NCBI GenBank assembly: GCA_944321885.1
Contig: CALUNB010000008.1
Location: 1-60,821 of the forward strand
Length of the DNA stretch: 60,821 bases
Direction: 5' to 3'
Origin: an uncultured Bacteroidales bacterium
GTDB taxonomy: Bacteria > Bacteroidota > Bacteroidia > Bacteroidales > P3
The number at the start of each line of letters is the position of its first letter. The first letter of the stretch is position 1. A program made the translations under genes and the position numbers. Shown here one piece after another: positions 17,098-26,157 of this stretch. The notes beneath the pieces were generated by a model. That model made no database searches, was not told the origin of the DNA, and worked only from the letters and a program-made list of their open reading frames with translations.

Positions 17098-18366
17098 TCA
17101 AACCTGCAACACCAATTGTATCGTATGCCGAGTCCTTTGTTCCAGCATCACCTTCCGGCTCCCCACAATCCGGTCCACTACCTCCTGGGTATAATGACGG
17201 ATGGTCACCAATTCCAAATCCCCGTTGTAACGGCAATCATAATGCCGGGAAAGTGTCTGCAACGCAGCCGGCAAATCGCCCCGTTCCGAATCCAAGCAAA
17301 CCGAAAAACTCAGGGCGGAGTTCTGCATCAAGTTCACTTTAAGCCTGTTCTCCACAAAACACCGGAAAATCTCCGACAAATTGGTTTCATCCACAAAGGA
17401 AAAATCCTTGGGATAAATGGATAGCAAGGTCTGGCGCGGCTTGCAAATGAAGGAAGGAATCCGGCTGTTTTCCACCCCGTCCAGACCGACCCAGGTTCCC
17501 GAGGCTTTCACATCCAGGAACGAACGCACATGCAAAGGGATATGTTTGTTCTGCAAGGGTTTGATGGTTTTGGGATGAATGATGCTGGCTCCGAAATAGG
17601 CCAGTTCCGTGGCATCGTAATAGGAGATGTAATCGATTTTTTCCGTATCGGAAAAATATTTCGGGTCCGCATTCAAGACTCCCGGCACATCTTTCCATAT
17701 CGTCATCTTGGAAGCATCCAGGCAATAGGAAAAAATGGCCGCCGAATAATCGGAACCTTCACGTCCCAAAGTCACCGTGTTCCCTTCGGCATCGCAGGCA
17801 ATGAAACCTTGGGAAATGGCGACCCGCAAACCTTGCTGGCGCACTGAATCCATGGCCTTCTTGATATTGGCGACCGTCGGTTCCCACAAAACCTTGCCTT
17901 CACGGAAATGCCCGTCGGTGACTACCAAGCCCGAAGCATCCAGTTCCAGGTTGCCGATACCCTCCATCTCCAGATAAGCGGAAATGATGCAGGTGGAAAA
18001 ACGTTCGCCGAACGAAACCACCTGGTCATAAGCCTGGTCGAAAGGCAGGGAACTCGTTTTTGCCAAGGTGTTGGCCAAACGGATGAACAAAGCCTTCAGT
18101 TTGGCATAAACCGGATGGGAAGCATCCGGGAACAAAGCCGACACGATTTGCAGATGGGAGGCAAGGACACCTTTCAGCAAGGCCTCCCGGTTTTCCTTCC
18201 CATGATAAAAAGCATCCAACACCGCCTCCAAGGCATTGGTGGTCTTGCCCATGGCCGAAACAATCACACAAGTCTCGTCCGTGGCTTCCGATTTCAAAAT
18301 CGAGGCCACGTTTTTCACGGCTCCGGCATCCTTGACCGAAGCGCCTCCGAATTTATATACTTCCAT
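17098..18366 (-). CDS. Aspartate kinase
   Basis: Phosphorylates aspartate as the first step to lysine, threonine and methionine. The 422-residue enzyme is monofunctional: the kinase domain starts MEVYKFGGASVKDAG, has VIVSAMGKTTNAL, FGERFSTCIISAYLE and LGREGSDYSAAI, and is followed by ACT regulatory sequence (DFSFVDETNLSEIFRCFVENRLKVNLMQNSA). No homoserine dehydrogenase domain is attached, in contrast to ThrA. The frame opens at 18402, but the ATG at 18366 gives the canonical start. It lies 32 bp downstream of the YfcC-type carrier gene and is probably co-transcribed with it. Confidence 0.94.
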   Translation of the reverse strand: MEVYKFGGASVKDAGAVKNVASILKSEATDETCVIVSAMGKTTNALEAVLDAFYHGKENREALLKGVLASHLQIVSALFPDASHPVYAKLKALFIRLANTLAKTSSLPFDQAYDQVVSFGERFSTCIISAYLEMEGIGNLELDASGLVVTDGHFREGKVLWEPTVANIKKAMDSVRQQGLRVAISQGFIACDAEGNTVTLGREGSDYSAAIFSYCLDASKMTIWKDVPGVLNADPKYFSDTEKIDYISYYDATELAYFGASIIHPKTIKPLQNKHIPLHVRSFLDVKASGTWVGLDGVENSRIPSFICKPRQTLLSIYPKDFSFVDETNLSEIFRCFVENRLKVNLMQNSALSFSVCLDSERGDLPAALQTLSRHYDCRYNGDLELVTIRHYTQEVVDRIVGSRKVMLEQRTRHTIQLVLQV

Positions 18367-18398
18367 ATTCCAAAATTTAGCTTGCAGCTTCCCCGCTT

Positions 18399-20135
18399 TC
18401 AAAACCCGTTCAAAGGTACGAACAAGGTAGGTAAAAGCAACAGGAAACCCACCAAAATCAAAACAAGGATAAACTTATAGACCCATTTGAACCAAAGAGC
18501 GTAAGGTATCCTGGCCACACCGAGCACCCCTAACAAAATGCCAGAAACAGGGGTAATCATATTGGTGAAGCCGTCCCCGAACTGGAAAGCCAGGACGGTG
18601 GCCTGCCTTGAAATCCCTACCAAATCCGAGAACTGGCTCATAATCGGCATGGTCAGGGCCGCCTTGGCACTGCCCGAAGGCATGACCAGGTTCAAACAGG
18701 TCTGGAATCCGTACATGGCCCCCATCGACCCCGTTTCCCCCATCCGGGCCATGGAGGAAGAAAGCCCGTGCAGAATCGTGTCGATGACCTTGCCCTCTTG
18801 GAGCACGAAAAGGATACCTCCCGCCAGACCGATGACCATGGCCGGCCCCAGGATATCCTTGCACCCCTCCTGGAACAAACTCATCACCTTATCAAGACCT
18901 TTCCCGGCCGCCAAACCGGAAAAAATTCCCAAAACAAGGAAAAGGGCCGAAATTTCCATCATATACCAATGATACCCCAGCACCCCGATAACCAAATAAA
19001 CAATGGTAAAGAACAACAATTGGAGATTGAACGCGACAACGGATCGGCGCACGGAAAAAATCCCCCACAGCAAAAACAAAGCCGTGAAAAAGGGAATCAA
19101 AGGCAGACGCCAGCCGGCATCTCCCACTTGCAAGTCCGTGAACGGATACCGGAAAGCGAACAAAATTTGGACCACGGACAGGAATCCTGCAACGAGAAGC
19201 ATATTCCGTCCCGAAGCCCGTGAAGCCCGTCCGGAAGTCTTCCCGGGAAGTTTCCCTTCTTTTCCTGGATTCCCGCCCTTCGGACAGCCCTCGGGAACAA
19301 CCTCTGAAGCTGATTCAGAAGCGACCTCCGGAATGCCCCCTTCCAAAGGAATCCCGGAATCCTCTGTGTCCCCCCCGGCCATGACCCTCTCGCGCCAATA
19401 CTGGTCGATCCGGTAAACCGGCGATTTCTCCGGATTCTTTTTAATCCGGCGGGCATACCACAACACGAAAACAATGGCCAAGGACGTCAGGACAAACCAG
19501 CAAAGTACACGGTATTCCAAACCCGAAAACAAGGGAATCCCGGCAATACCTTGGGCGATACCTATCGTGAACGGGTTCAGGGTCGCCCCTGCAAAGCCCA
19601 CATGGGCCGCCAAATACGAGATACAAACCCCGGTAATCGAATCATAACCCATGGAAACGGCCATGGGAACGAAAATGACAATAAAGGCAATGGTTTCCTC
19701 GCTCATGCCGAAAACCGAGCCGAAAAGACTGAACATCAACATAATGACAGCCAGCACAAGCGAATCCACATCGATTTTCGAAAGCCATTTCTTCTGACGG
19801 CAACGCCGCGTGAAAGCTACAAAGGACTTCACCCCCGTGTCGATGGCCCGCGTACTGTTCAGAATCCAAAAAGCTCCGCCCACAATCAGCACAAAGACAA
19901 TGATGCCGGCATTCTCCACGAAACCTTTGAACAAGGCGAAAAAAACCGAAAAAGTCTGAGGCTGCTTATCCACGTAATGGAAAGACTGGCCCACCACCAT
20001 CTCCCGCTCCACCCCGTTCACCAAACGGGTTTCCCGGGCGTATTCCCCGCCCGGCACGAACCACGTCAGCACGGCAGCCAAAACAATAATATAACAAACG
20101 ATGGTCAGCGTTCCCGGTATTTTCTTCATCTCCAA
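18399..20135 (-). CDS. YfcC family membrane carrier
   Basis: Polytopic membrane protein of 578 residues resembling YfcC/ArsB-NhaD-type anaerobic C4-dicarboxylate carriers (Pfam PF03606 group). The N-terminus is KKIPGTLTIVCYIIVLAAVLTWFVPGGEY, a hallmark of the family. The end has MPSGSAKAALTMPIMSQFSDLVGISRQ and FGDGFTNMITPVSGILLGVL, repeats typical of this fold. The substrate is unknown; in related proteins amino acids or dipeptides are proposed. An unusual hydrophilic, Gly/Glu/Ser-rich insert of about 60 residues (around 250-310) sits between two membrane blocks. The start could be the first ATG (MEMKK) or the ATG two codons on. It probably heads a transcript with the aspartate kinase. Confidence 0.85.
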   Translation of the reverse strand: MEMKKIPGTLTIVCYIIVLAAVLTWFVPGGEYARETRLVNGVEREMVVGQSFHYVDKQPQTFSVFFALFKGFVENAGIIVFVLIVGGAFWILNSTRAIDTGVKSFVAFTRRCRQKKWLSKIDVDSLVLAVIMLMFSLFGSVFGMSEETIAFIVIFVPMAVSMGYDSITGVCISYLAAHVGFAGATLNPFTIGIAQGIAGIPLFSGLEYRVLCWFVLTSLAIVFVLWYARRIKKNPEKSPVYRIDQYWRERVMAGGDTEDSGIPLEGGIPEVASESASEVVPEGCPKGGNPGKEGKLPGKTSGRASRASGRNMLLVAGFLSVVQILFAFRYPFTDLQVGDAGWRLPLIPFFTALFLLWGIFSVRRSVVAFNLQLLFFTIVYLVIGVLGYHWYMMEISALFLVLGIFSGLAAGKGLDKVMSLFQEGCKDILGPAMVIGLAGGILFVLQEGKVIDTILHGLSSSMARMGETGSMGAMYGFQTCLNLVMPSGSAKAALTMPIMSQFSDLVGISRQATVLAFQFGDGFTNMITPVSGILLGVLGVARIPYALWFKWVYKFILVLILVGFLLLLPTLFVPLNGF

Positions 20136-20193
20136 AATATTTCAAAACAAACCGTCCAGCCGGCCTCCAACACCTCCCCGCTACGGCAACGAA

Positions 20194-22503
20194 TCAACAA
20201 ATTTCCGCCACCACGAAGGTGCTGCCGCCCACATAAATCAAATCCTCCTTGGATGCCGCTGCTTTGGCCGCCGCCACAGCTTCCGGCACCGAAGCATAAG
20301 GACGACCTTTCAAACCATGCAGGCAAGCTTTTTCATAGAGGGCCTTCACATCCAAAGCCCTTTCCTGGGGAGCCTGGCAAAAATAATAGGTGGCCGAACG
20401 CGGCAAAAGCTCCAGGATATGGTCGATATCTTTGTCCTTGACCATCCCCCAAACGATATGCAGACGCTGGTATTTCATCTTTCCTATCTGCTTCAGGACC
20501 AAACGGATTCCAGCCTCATTGTGTCCCGTGTCGCAATACATCGGGGGATTTGTTCCCAAGCATTGCCAACGCCCCTTCAAACCCGTTTTGGCCGCCGCTT
20601 CCGCAAAACCTTCGCGCACCGCATTGTCCGGCAGCGTGAAATACCGCCTGAGCATATCCACGGCCGCCATGCAACCCAGCACGTTCTTGCTTTCATATTC
20701 ATCGCCCAGCAAATCGCAGGACACATTGGACAAACAAGGCACCCCGTCCTTGTACAGGTTGAAAGTCCATTTCCCCTCTTCCATCCTCGAGCCCTTCATC
20801 GAAAACCTCGCGTCGGCATAAACAACCGGAGCTTCGCATTCCTTGGCCTTCCGGTTGAACACCAAGCTGGTTTGCGGGTCCGTTTCACTGATTACCACCG
20901 GGATACCCGGCTTGATGATACCCGCTTTCTCCTCCGCGATTTTGGCAAGCGTGTCGCCCAGGAATTGCATATGATCCCAACTGATATTGGTTATCAGGCT
21001 CAAAACCGGGGTAATGACATTGGTGGAATCCAAGCGTCCCCCCATACCGACCTCGATAATGGCTACATCCACCCTCTCCTTGGCAAAATAATCAAAGGCC
21101 ATCGCCACGGTCATCTCAAAAAAGGAGGCATGGATTTTCCGGAACAAATCCTCATGTTCCTCGTAAAACTCCACGACTGCTTCCTTGGATATCATCTGTC
21201 CGTTAATCCGGATCCTTTCACGGAAATCCCGCAAATGAGGGGATGTATAAAGCCCTGTCTTGTACCCGGCGCTTTGGAAAATCGAAGCCAGCATATGGGA
21301 ACAGGAGCCTTTTCCGTTGGTCCCGGCGACATGGACACTCTTGAATTTCCGGTAGGGATGCTTCAAAGCCGTCATCAAGCGTTCGGTATTGGACAAATCC
21401 GGTTTGTAGGCCGCCGCCCCGATCCGGTGGAACATCGGCAAACAGTGGTACATCACATCCAAGACTTCCTCATAGCGCTGATCTTCCTTGCATCCGTTCC
21501 CGTCCACGACACAAATTTCCGGTTTCAATTCCACGTTGAACCTTTCCCGTACATCGTTCCGGATCCGCCCTGCCAAATCCCAGATTTCCTCCCCGGAAGC
21601 CTGTCCGTGGTTGACCAATACCAAGGGTTGCTTTTCATAGACACCGGCATCTCCTTCCCTGTACCGCCGCCAACCGCAGCGGTCTATCAACCAAGCCGCA
21701 GACAGCTTCACGCCACCCGGCACTTCATGGCCTGGAATGTCCGGATAGGCATGTTGCAAGTCCAGGAACCGGCTCTGCGGCACCACCGGATTGGTAAAAA
21801 AACTTCCCGCGCTACCCATATCCCCGGGTTCGGGCAATTTTCCCTTGCGAATCCTCAAAACCGCCTCCGCGATTTCCTTCTGTTGCGGATGAGGTGGCAG
21901 GCATGCCGCCAAATCCGCGTAAGCCAGACAAGGGGCCGGACGTTTTCCTAACGAAAGGATGACGGACCAGACCAACCACCGCTTGTTCCCCTTGAAGCAA
22001 CTGGATCGATAAGCATAATGGCAATCTTCCTGGTCCAGCTCCCGGAATTCCATGCTCGTGAGATCCAAAACCTCCACTCTTTCCACCACATCGGCAATCT
22101 CCTGCCCGTAAGCGCCCATGTTCTGCACGACCGCCCCGCCTACCGAGCCGGGAATCCCAGAAAGGTTCTCCACGCCCCACCAAGCCTGCTCCAAGCAAGT
22201 CTGGACAAAACCGGCCCAGGTTTCCCCGGCTTGGACACGGACCTCCACCCGTTCCTTGTCTTCCTTTTCCACGTTCCAGCCTTTGTTCGCCAAACGCACG
22301 ACCAGCCCCGGAAAATCGCCGACAAACAAGGTATTGCTTCCCCCGCCCAACCAAAACACCGGCATCTTGCGATATTCCGGCATGTCCAACAAGGCCAGGA
22401 CTTCTTCCTTGGTCCGGACCTCAGCATAAAAGGCCGCTTTGGCCGCACATCCGAACGTATGGTATCCCTGCAAGGACTGCCCTTTTCTTATCTCCATCTC
22501 CAT
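20194..22503 (-). CDS. murB-folC: MurB-FolC fusion: UDP-N-acetylenolpyruvoylglucosamine reductase + folylpolyglutamate synthase
   Basis: One uninterrupted 769-residue frame. Residues 1 to about 335 are a complete MurB, which makes UDP-N-acetylmuramate for peptidoglycan: YHTFGCAAKA, FAD-site LGGGSNTLF, SGIPGSVGGAVVQNMGAYG, catalytic serine in GSAGSFFTNP (about 234) and the terminal glutamate in ELKPEI. Residues about 341-769 are a complete FolC, which adds glutamate to folates: VAGTNGKGSCSHML (about 392-405), SPHLRDFRERI, VGMGGRLDSTNVI, SWDHMQFLGDTLAKIAEEKAGI and DTGHNEAG. At the junction (near 21480-21500) there is no in-frame ATG before MYHCLPMF, which lies inside FolC helix 1. The N-terminal ATG at 22503 is chosen over the frame start at 22584. 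Sequencing or assembly error at the junction cannot be excluded. Confidence 0.88.
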   Translation of the reverse strand: MEMEIRKGQSLQGYHTFGCAAKAAFYAEVRTKEEVLALLDMPEYRKMPVFWLGGGSNTLFVGDFPGLVVRLANKGWNVEKEDKERVEVRVQAGETWAGFVQTCLEQAWWGVENLSGIPGSVGGAVVQNMGAYGQEIADVVERVEVLDLTSMEFRELDQEDCHYAYRSSCFKGNKRWLVWSVILSLGKRPAPCLAYADLAACLPPHPQQKEIAEAVLRIRKGKLPEPGDMGSAGSFFTNPVVPQSRFLDLQHAYPDIPGHEVPGGVKLSAAWLIDRCGWRRYREGDAGVYEKQPLVLVNHGQASGEEIWDLAGRIRNDVRERFNVELKPEICVVDGNGCKEDQRYEEVLDVMYHCLPMFHRIGAAAYKPDLSNTERLMTALKHPYRKFKSVHVAGTNGKGSCSHMLASIFQSAGYKTGLYTSPHLRDFRERIRINGQMISKEAVVEFYEEHEDLFRKIHASFFEMTVAMAFDYFAKERVDVAIIEVGMGGRLDSTNVITPVLSLITNISWDHMQFLGDTLAKIAEEKAGIIKPGIPVVISETDPQTSLVFNRKAKECEAPVVYADARFSMKGSRMEEGKWTFNLYKDGVPCLSNVSCDLLGDEYESKNVLGCMAAVDMLRRYFTLPDNAVREGFAEAAAKTGLKGRWQCLGTNPPMYCDTGHNEAGIRLVLKQIGKMKYQRLHIVWGMVKDKDIDHILELLPRSATYYFCQAPQERALDVKALYEKACLHGLKGRPYASVPEAVAAAKAAASKEDLIYVGGSTFVVAEIC

Positions 22504-22629
22504 TTCATTTAGAGGTTGTTTCAAAATCACCAAGTCCCGGTCGATCCGGACCGCCGCGCTTCGCTTTCCGGAAATCCCGGGCAAGCCTTTCGCAAGACTG
22601 TTTCCTCACAAACAGGCCCTCGCAAGCCG

Positions 22630-25509
22630 TCATCGTCCCAACTTGTCTTTCAAAAAACGCCCCGTGTATGACTCCGGGACATCGACCAAGCCTTCGGGCC
22701 TTCCCTCATACACGATACGCCCCCCGGCTTCCCCGCCTTCCGGTCCCACATCGATGATCCAATCGGCCATCTTGATCACATCCAGCTGATGCTCGATGAC
22801 CAGCACCGTATGTCCCCGGGCAATCAAGGCATCGAACGCCAACTGCAATTTATGGATGTCATGGAAATGCAAACCCGTGGTCGGTTCATCGAAAATGAAC
22901 AAGGTATGCGTACCCTCCCCGGCATTGCCCCGGCTCAGGAAATACGCCAACTTGACCCGCTGGGCTTCCCCGCCCGACAAACTGCTGGAGGATTGTCCCA
23001 GATGCAGATACCCAAGGCCCACATCCTGCAAGACCTGCAATTTGTTCCGTAAACGCTTCACGACAGGTTCTTCCTTTTGGGAGGAAAAGAAGTCCAAAGC
23101 TTCGTCCACACTCATTTCCAAGACTTCCGCGATATCTTTTCCCTCGTACTTGATATCCAGGACTTCATCCTTGAAGCGTTTCCCGTGGCAAACCTCGCAC
23201 TCGATGGTCAGGTCGGCCATGAACTGCATTTCCACCTTCTTGGTCCCTTCGCCTTGGCACTCCTCGCACCGTCCACCTTCCACATTGAAAGAAAAGAACC
23301 CTGGCGTGTACAAACGTTTCTTGGCCAGAGGCTGGGAAGCGAACAACTCCCGTATATCATCGAAAGCCTTGACATAGGTGACCGGATTGGACCGGCTGGA
23401 ACGTCCGATGGGATTCTGGTCCACCAGCTCCACCGATTGCAAAAGTTCCAAATCACCTTCTATCTTCCTGTATTTAAGCACATCACCACCCTGATAAACA
23501 CCCAAAGCCTTTTGCAGGGCCGGATACAGGGTCTGCCGGATCAAGGAAGTCTTGCCCGAACCGCTGACCCCGGTCACGACCGTCATCACGCCCAAGGGAA
23601 TCTTCACGCTCACATCCTTCAAATTGTTCCGTGTCACACCGGACAATTGGATGGAACGGGTCCAAGACCGCCGGCCCGAAGGTACAGGAATCGACATTTC
23701 CCCTCTCAAATACCGGGCGGTCAAACTCGTACCATGATCCAACATTTCCCCGGGGGTTCCAGCGAACACGATTTCCCCACCGAAACGACCCGCGTAAGGC
23801 CCCACATCGACAATATAATCGGCGGCCATCATCATGGCTTCGTCATGCTCCACCACGATGACCGTATTTCCCAAATCCCGCAATTGCTTGACCACCTTGA
23901 TAAGATGGTCCGTGTCCCGGGGATGCAGGCCGATGCTCGGTTCATCCAGGATATACAGCGAACCCACCAAGGCGCTCCCCAAGGAGTTGGCCAGATAAAT
24001 GCGCTGGCTTTCCCCGCCGGACAAGCTGGCCGAAGAACGCGAGAGGCTCAGGTACGAGAGCCCCACATCCTTCAAATACTGCAAACGGTTCCGGATTTCC
24101 GTCAACATGCGGGCCGCGACAGCCTTCTCATATGCGGTCAATTGGATATTGTCGAAAAAAACGGCCAAATCCCCTACCTGCATCCGGACCAAATCCGAAA
24201 TGCTCCGCCCGTTTATCTTGACATAACCGGCATCCTTGCGCAACCGGCTCCCATGGCAATCGGGGCACAGTGTCCTTCCCCTGTAGCGGGAAGCCATGAC
24301 CCTGTACTGTATCTTGTAGGAGTTCTTTTCGATGAAACGGAAGCAATCGTAGATACCCCGGGCCTGCTTGCCACCATGCCAAAGTATATGTTTTTCCTTT
24401 TCGCTCAAATCCTTGTACGGACGATGCACGGGAAACCCTTCCCGTTCGGCATGCCGGATGAAGTCCTTCTTCCATTCGCTCATCTTCTCCCCCCGCCAAC
24501 AAGCCACCGCGTCCTCGTAAACCGAAAGGTTCCGGTCCGGAATGACCAAATCCTCGCTTACACCGACCACGGTCCCTATTCCCTCGCAGGTCTTGCAAGC
24601 TCCGTAAGGGTTGTTGAAACTGAAAAAATTCGGGCTGGGTTTGACAAAACTCATCCCGTCCATTTCCAAACGGTTGGAAAACTCCAGGAAACGGGATTTC
24701 CCCTCCTGGAGCGCACATTCGATATAGCAACTGCCGTCCCCTTCGTTGAAAGCGGTCTGGACCGAATCGAAAACCCGGGAATACAGGACTCCCTGCTCTT
24801 CGCCCCAACGGATGACCAGACGGTCCACCAGCAAATAATATCCGTCCAAGGAGTCCAAACCGAGGGCCTGGTCCATTTCCACAATCCGGGACCGGGCGGC
24901 ATCTTCCGGGCAGACATGGTACAAACGGCTGAAACCCCGTTTTTCCAGCAACCCCAGATATTCCCGCACGCCCAATCCCTCACGGACCCGGACAGGGGCC
25001 AAGACGTACATCCTCGTCCCTTCCGGTAATTTGAGCGCGAAATCGGCCACGTTGCTGACCGAATGCCGACGGACTTCCCGTCCCGACACAGGGGAGTAAA
25101 TCTTGCCTATCCGGGCATAAAGAAGCTTGAGGTATTCGTAAATCTCAGTTACGGTCCCTACCGTGGAACGGGGATTGAAATTGATGGATTTCTGCTCGAT
25201 GGCAATAGCCGGGGAAATACCTTCCACGAAATCGACTTCGGGTTTGCTCATCCGTCCAAGGAACTGCCGGGCGTAAGAACTGAGGCTTTCCACATAACGG
25301 CGTTGCCCCTCGGCATACAGGGTATCGAACACCAAAGAAGACTTTCCCGAACCCGAAAGACCGGTCACCACAACCAGTTTCCCGGCAGGGAAACACACGT
25401 CAACGTTTTTCAAATTATTGACCCGCACGCCCCTCAAAACAATCCGGCGCTGCGTGTCGTCCGGTCTGGGTTCCTTGCTGCTGGTTTCCGAATTCTTCTT
25501 TCCTGCCAT
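22630..25509 (-). CDS. uvrA: Excinuclease ABC subunit UvrA
   Basis: DNA damage recognition ATPase of nucleotide excision repair. The 959-residue product has two ABC modules: Walker A GLSGSGKSSLVFDT and LSGGESQRIYLA signature in the first, GVSGSGKTSLIRQT and LSGGEAQRVKLA in the second. Zinc-finger cysteines are visible in ACKTCEG, LCPDCHGSRL, CEECQGEGTK and CEVCHGKRF. Interaction-domain sequence IARIGKIYSPVSGREV is typical. The frame begins with a GTG at 25533; the ATG at 25509 (MAGKKNSETSS) is preferred because it follows an A-rich ribosome-binding region. It ends 126 bp before murB-folC and starts 60 bp after the small CWC gene, so the three probably form an operon. Confidence 0.96.
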   Translation of the reverse strand: MAGKKNSETSSKEPRPDDTQRRIVLRGVRVNNLKNVDVCFPAGKLVVVTGLSGSGKSSLVFDTLYAEGQRRYVESLSSYARQFLGRMSKPEVDFVEGISPAIAIEQKSINFNPRSTVGTVTEIYEYLKLLYARIGKIYSPVSGREVRRHSVSNVADFALKLPEGTRMYVLAPVRVREGLGVREYLGLLEKRGFSRLYHVCPEDAARSRIVEMDQALGLDSLDGYYLLVDRLVIRWGEEQGVLYSRVFDSVQTAFNEGDGSCYIECALQEGKSRFLEFSNRLEMDGMSFVKPSPNFFSFNNPYGACKTCEGIGTVVGVSEDLVIPDRNLSVYEDAVACWRGEKMSEWKKDFIRHAEREGFPVHRPYKDLSEKEKHILWHGGKQARGIYDCFRFIEKNSYKIQYRVMASRYRGRTLCPDCHGSRLRKDAGYVKINGRSISDLVRMQVGDLAVFFDNIQLTAYEKAVAARMLTEIRNRLQYLKDVGLSYLSLSRSSASLSGGESQRIYLANSLGSALVGSLYILDEPSIGLHPRDTDHLIKVVKQLRDLGNTVIVVEHDEAMMMAADYIVDVGPYAGRFGGEIVFAGTPGEMLDHGTSLTARYLRGEMSIPVPSGRRSWTRSIQLSGVTRNNLKDVSVKIPLGVMTVVTGVSGSGKTSLIRQTLYPALQKALGVYQGGDVLKYRKIEGDLELLQSVELVDQNPIGRSSRSNPVTYVKAFDDIRELFASQPLAKKRLYTPGFFSFNVEGGRCEECQGEGTKKVEMQFMADLTIECEVCHGKRFKDEVLDIKYEGKDIAEVLEMSVDEALDFFSSQKEEPVVKRLRNKLQVLQDVGLGYLHLGQSSSSLSGGEAQRVKLAYFLSRGNAGEGTHTLFIFDEPTTGLHFHDIHKLQLAFDALIARGHTVLVIEHQLDVIKMADWIIDVGPEGGEAGGRIVYEGRPEGLVDVPESYTGRFLKDKLGR

Positions 25510-25569
25510 TTTCCGGCTTGTTAAGGTAGGCACCGCCGTACCACGGACGGGACGGTGCGAAGCGCGAAT

Positions 25570-25752
25570 TTACATCTTTTTTGGCTTTTCCCGGGCAATT
25601 TCATGCAAACACTCCGTACAAAGGCACTGCCCGGGATATTCCCTGGCAAGGTAGCGGCGGCTTTCCTCTTCCAATTCCACCCCCATGCAGGAGCAAGAAA
25701 GGGAATGGAGGCATTCGAATTTTTTCCCGCAACGGGGACATTCTTTTTCCAT
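25570..25752 (-). CDS. Small cysteine-rich CWC-type protein
   Basis: Sixty residues starting MEKECPRCGKKFECLHSLSC and continuing CMGVELEEESRRYLAREYPG then QCLCTECLHEIA. The cysteine pattern resembles the cysteine-rich CWC family (PF14375), thought to bind zinc or another metal; function unknown. A perfect -7 box TAAATTTG (complement of 25757-25764) ends only 4 nt ahead of the ATG, so the mRNA would be leaderless or nearly so. Upstream of uvrA and probably in the same operon. Confidence 0.75.
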   Translation of the reverse strand: MEKECPRCGKKFECLHSLSCSCMGVELEEESRRYLAREYPGQCLCTECLHEIAREKPKKM

Positions 25753-25756
25753 TCGG

Positions 25757-25764
25757 CAAATTTA
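25757..25764 (-). promoter_or_regulatory. Promoter of the CWC-uvrA-murB/folC cluster
   Basis: Perfect -7 box TAAATTTG followed by GCC. The predicted start coincides with the CWC ATG. The -33 region is not recognisable, so this is supported by the -7 match and position only. Confidence 0.5.
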
Positions 25765-25857
25765 AACAGGACCAAGCGTTTTTTTGCTTACTTTCGTGGG
25801 GTGTTTCCGGGCCTTGCGAGGCCGACCGCCAGCCCCCCCCTGAAAAAAAACACTAAG

Positions 25858-26142
25858 AAGCTGTTTAAATTTATTTGTTTAGACTATCGGGAGGGGATTT
25901 CGAGGGATGGCGCCGCGTTTTTCAAAGGAGGATAGCCGAGCTATCTGACATGAAAAACGCAACCGATAGCGAAAGTCGAGCGGGAAAGCAAAGCTTGCTT
26001 TGATTTCTCCGAGACCAAGCAAGCTATCTTCGAGCTTCGCTCAACCTAGACCCGAAATAGCCCCCGATGGGCAAACAAAATCCTGAAACCGCTCCCTGAA
26101 AAATCCAGTCTTTTCAGGATTGCAAGAAATTTTAAACAGCTT
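25858..26142. repeat. Element with terminal inverted repeats AAGCTGTTTAAA, copy not shared with elements 1 and 2
   Basis: A 285-bp non-coding element with ends AAGCTGTTTAAATTT (25858-25872) and its near-complement at 26127-26142, differing by one inserted A. Inside is a strong nested hairpin (GCGTTTTTCA at 25915-25924 with TGAAAAACGC at 25951-25960, and GATAG/CTATC within its loop). Next comes a second dyad region ending in a promoter-like TATCTTCG at 26025-26032 directed at the methyltransferase gene. It occupies most of the 405-bp gap between the CWC gene and the methyltransferase gene. No target-site duplication is seen. Confidence 0.55.
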
Positions 26143-26157
26143 TTAACTCAACGTATC

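Noticed and set aside
20101..21951. Plus-strand open frame of 616 codons
   Set aside because: Antisense to the MurB-FolC gene, whose motifs are unmistakable.
23077..25029. Plus-strand open frame of 650 codons
   Set aside because: Antisense to uvrA; arises from codon bias of the true gene.
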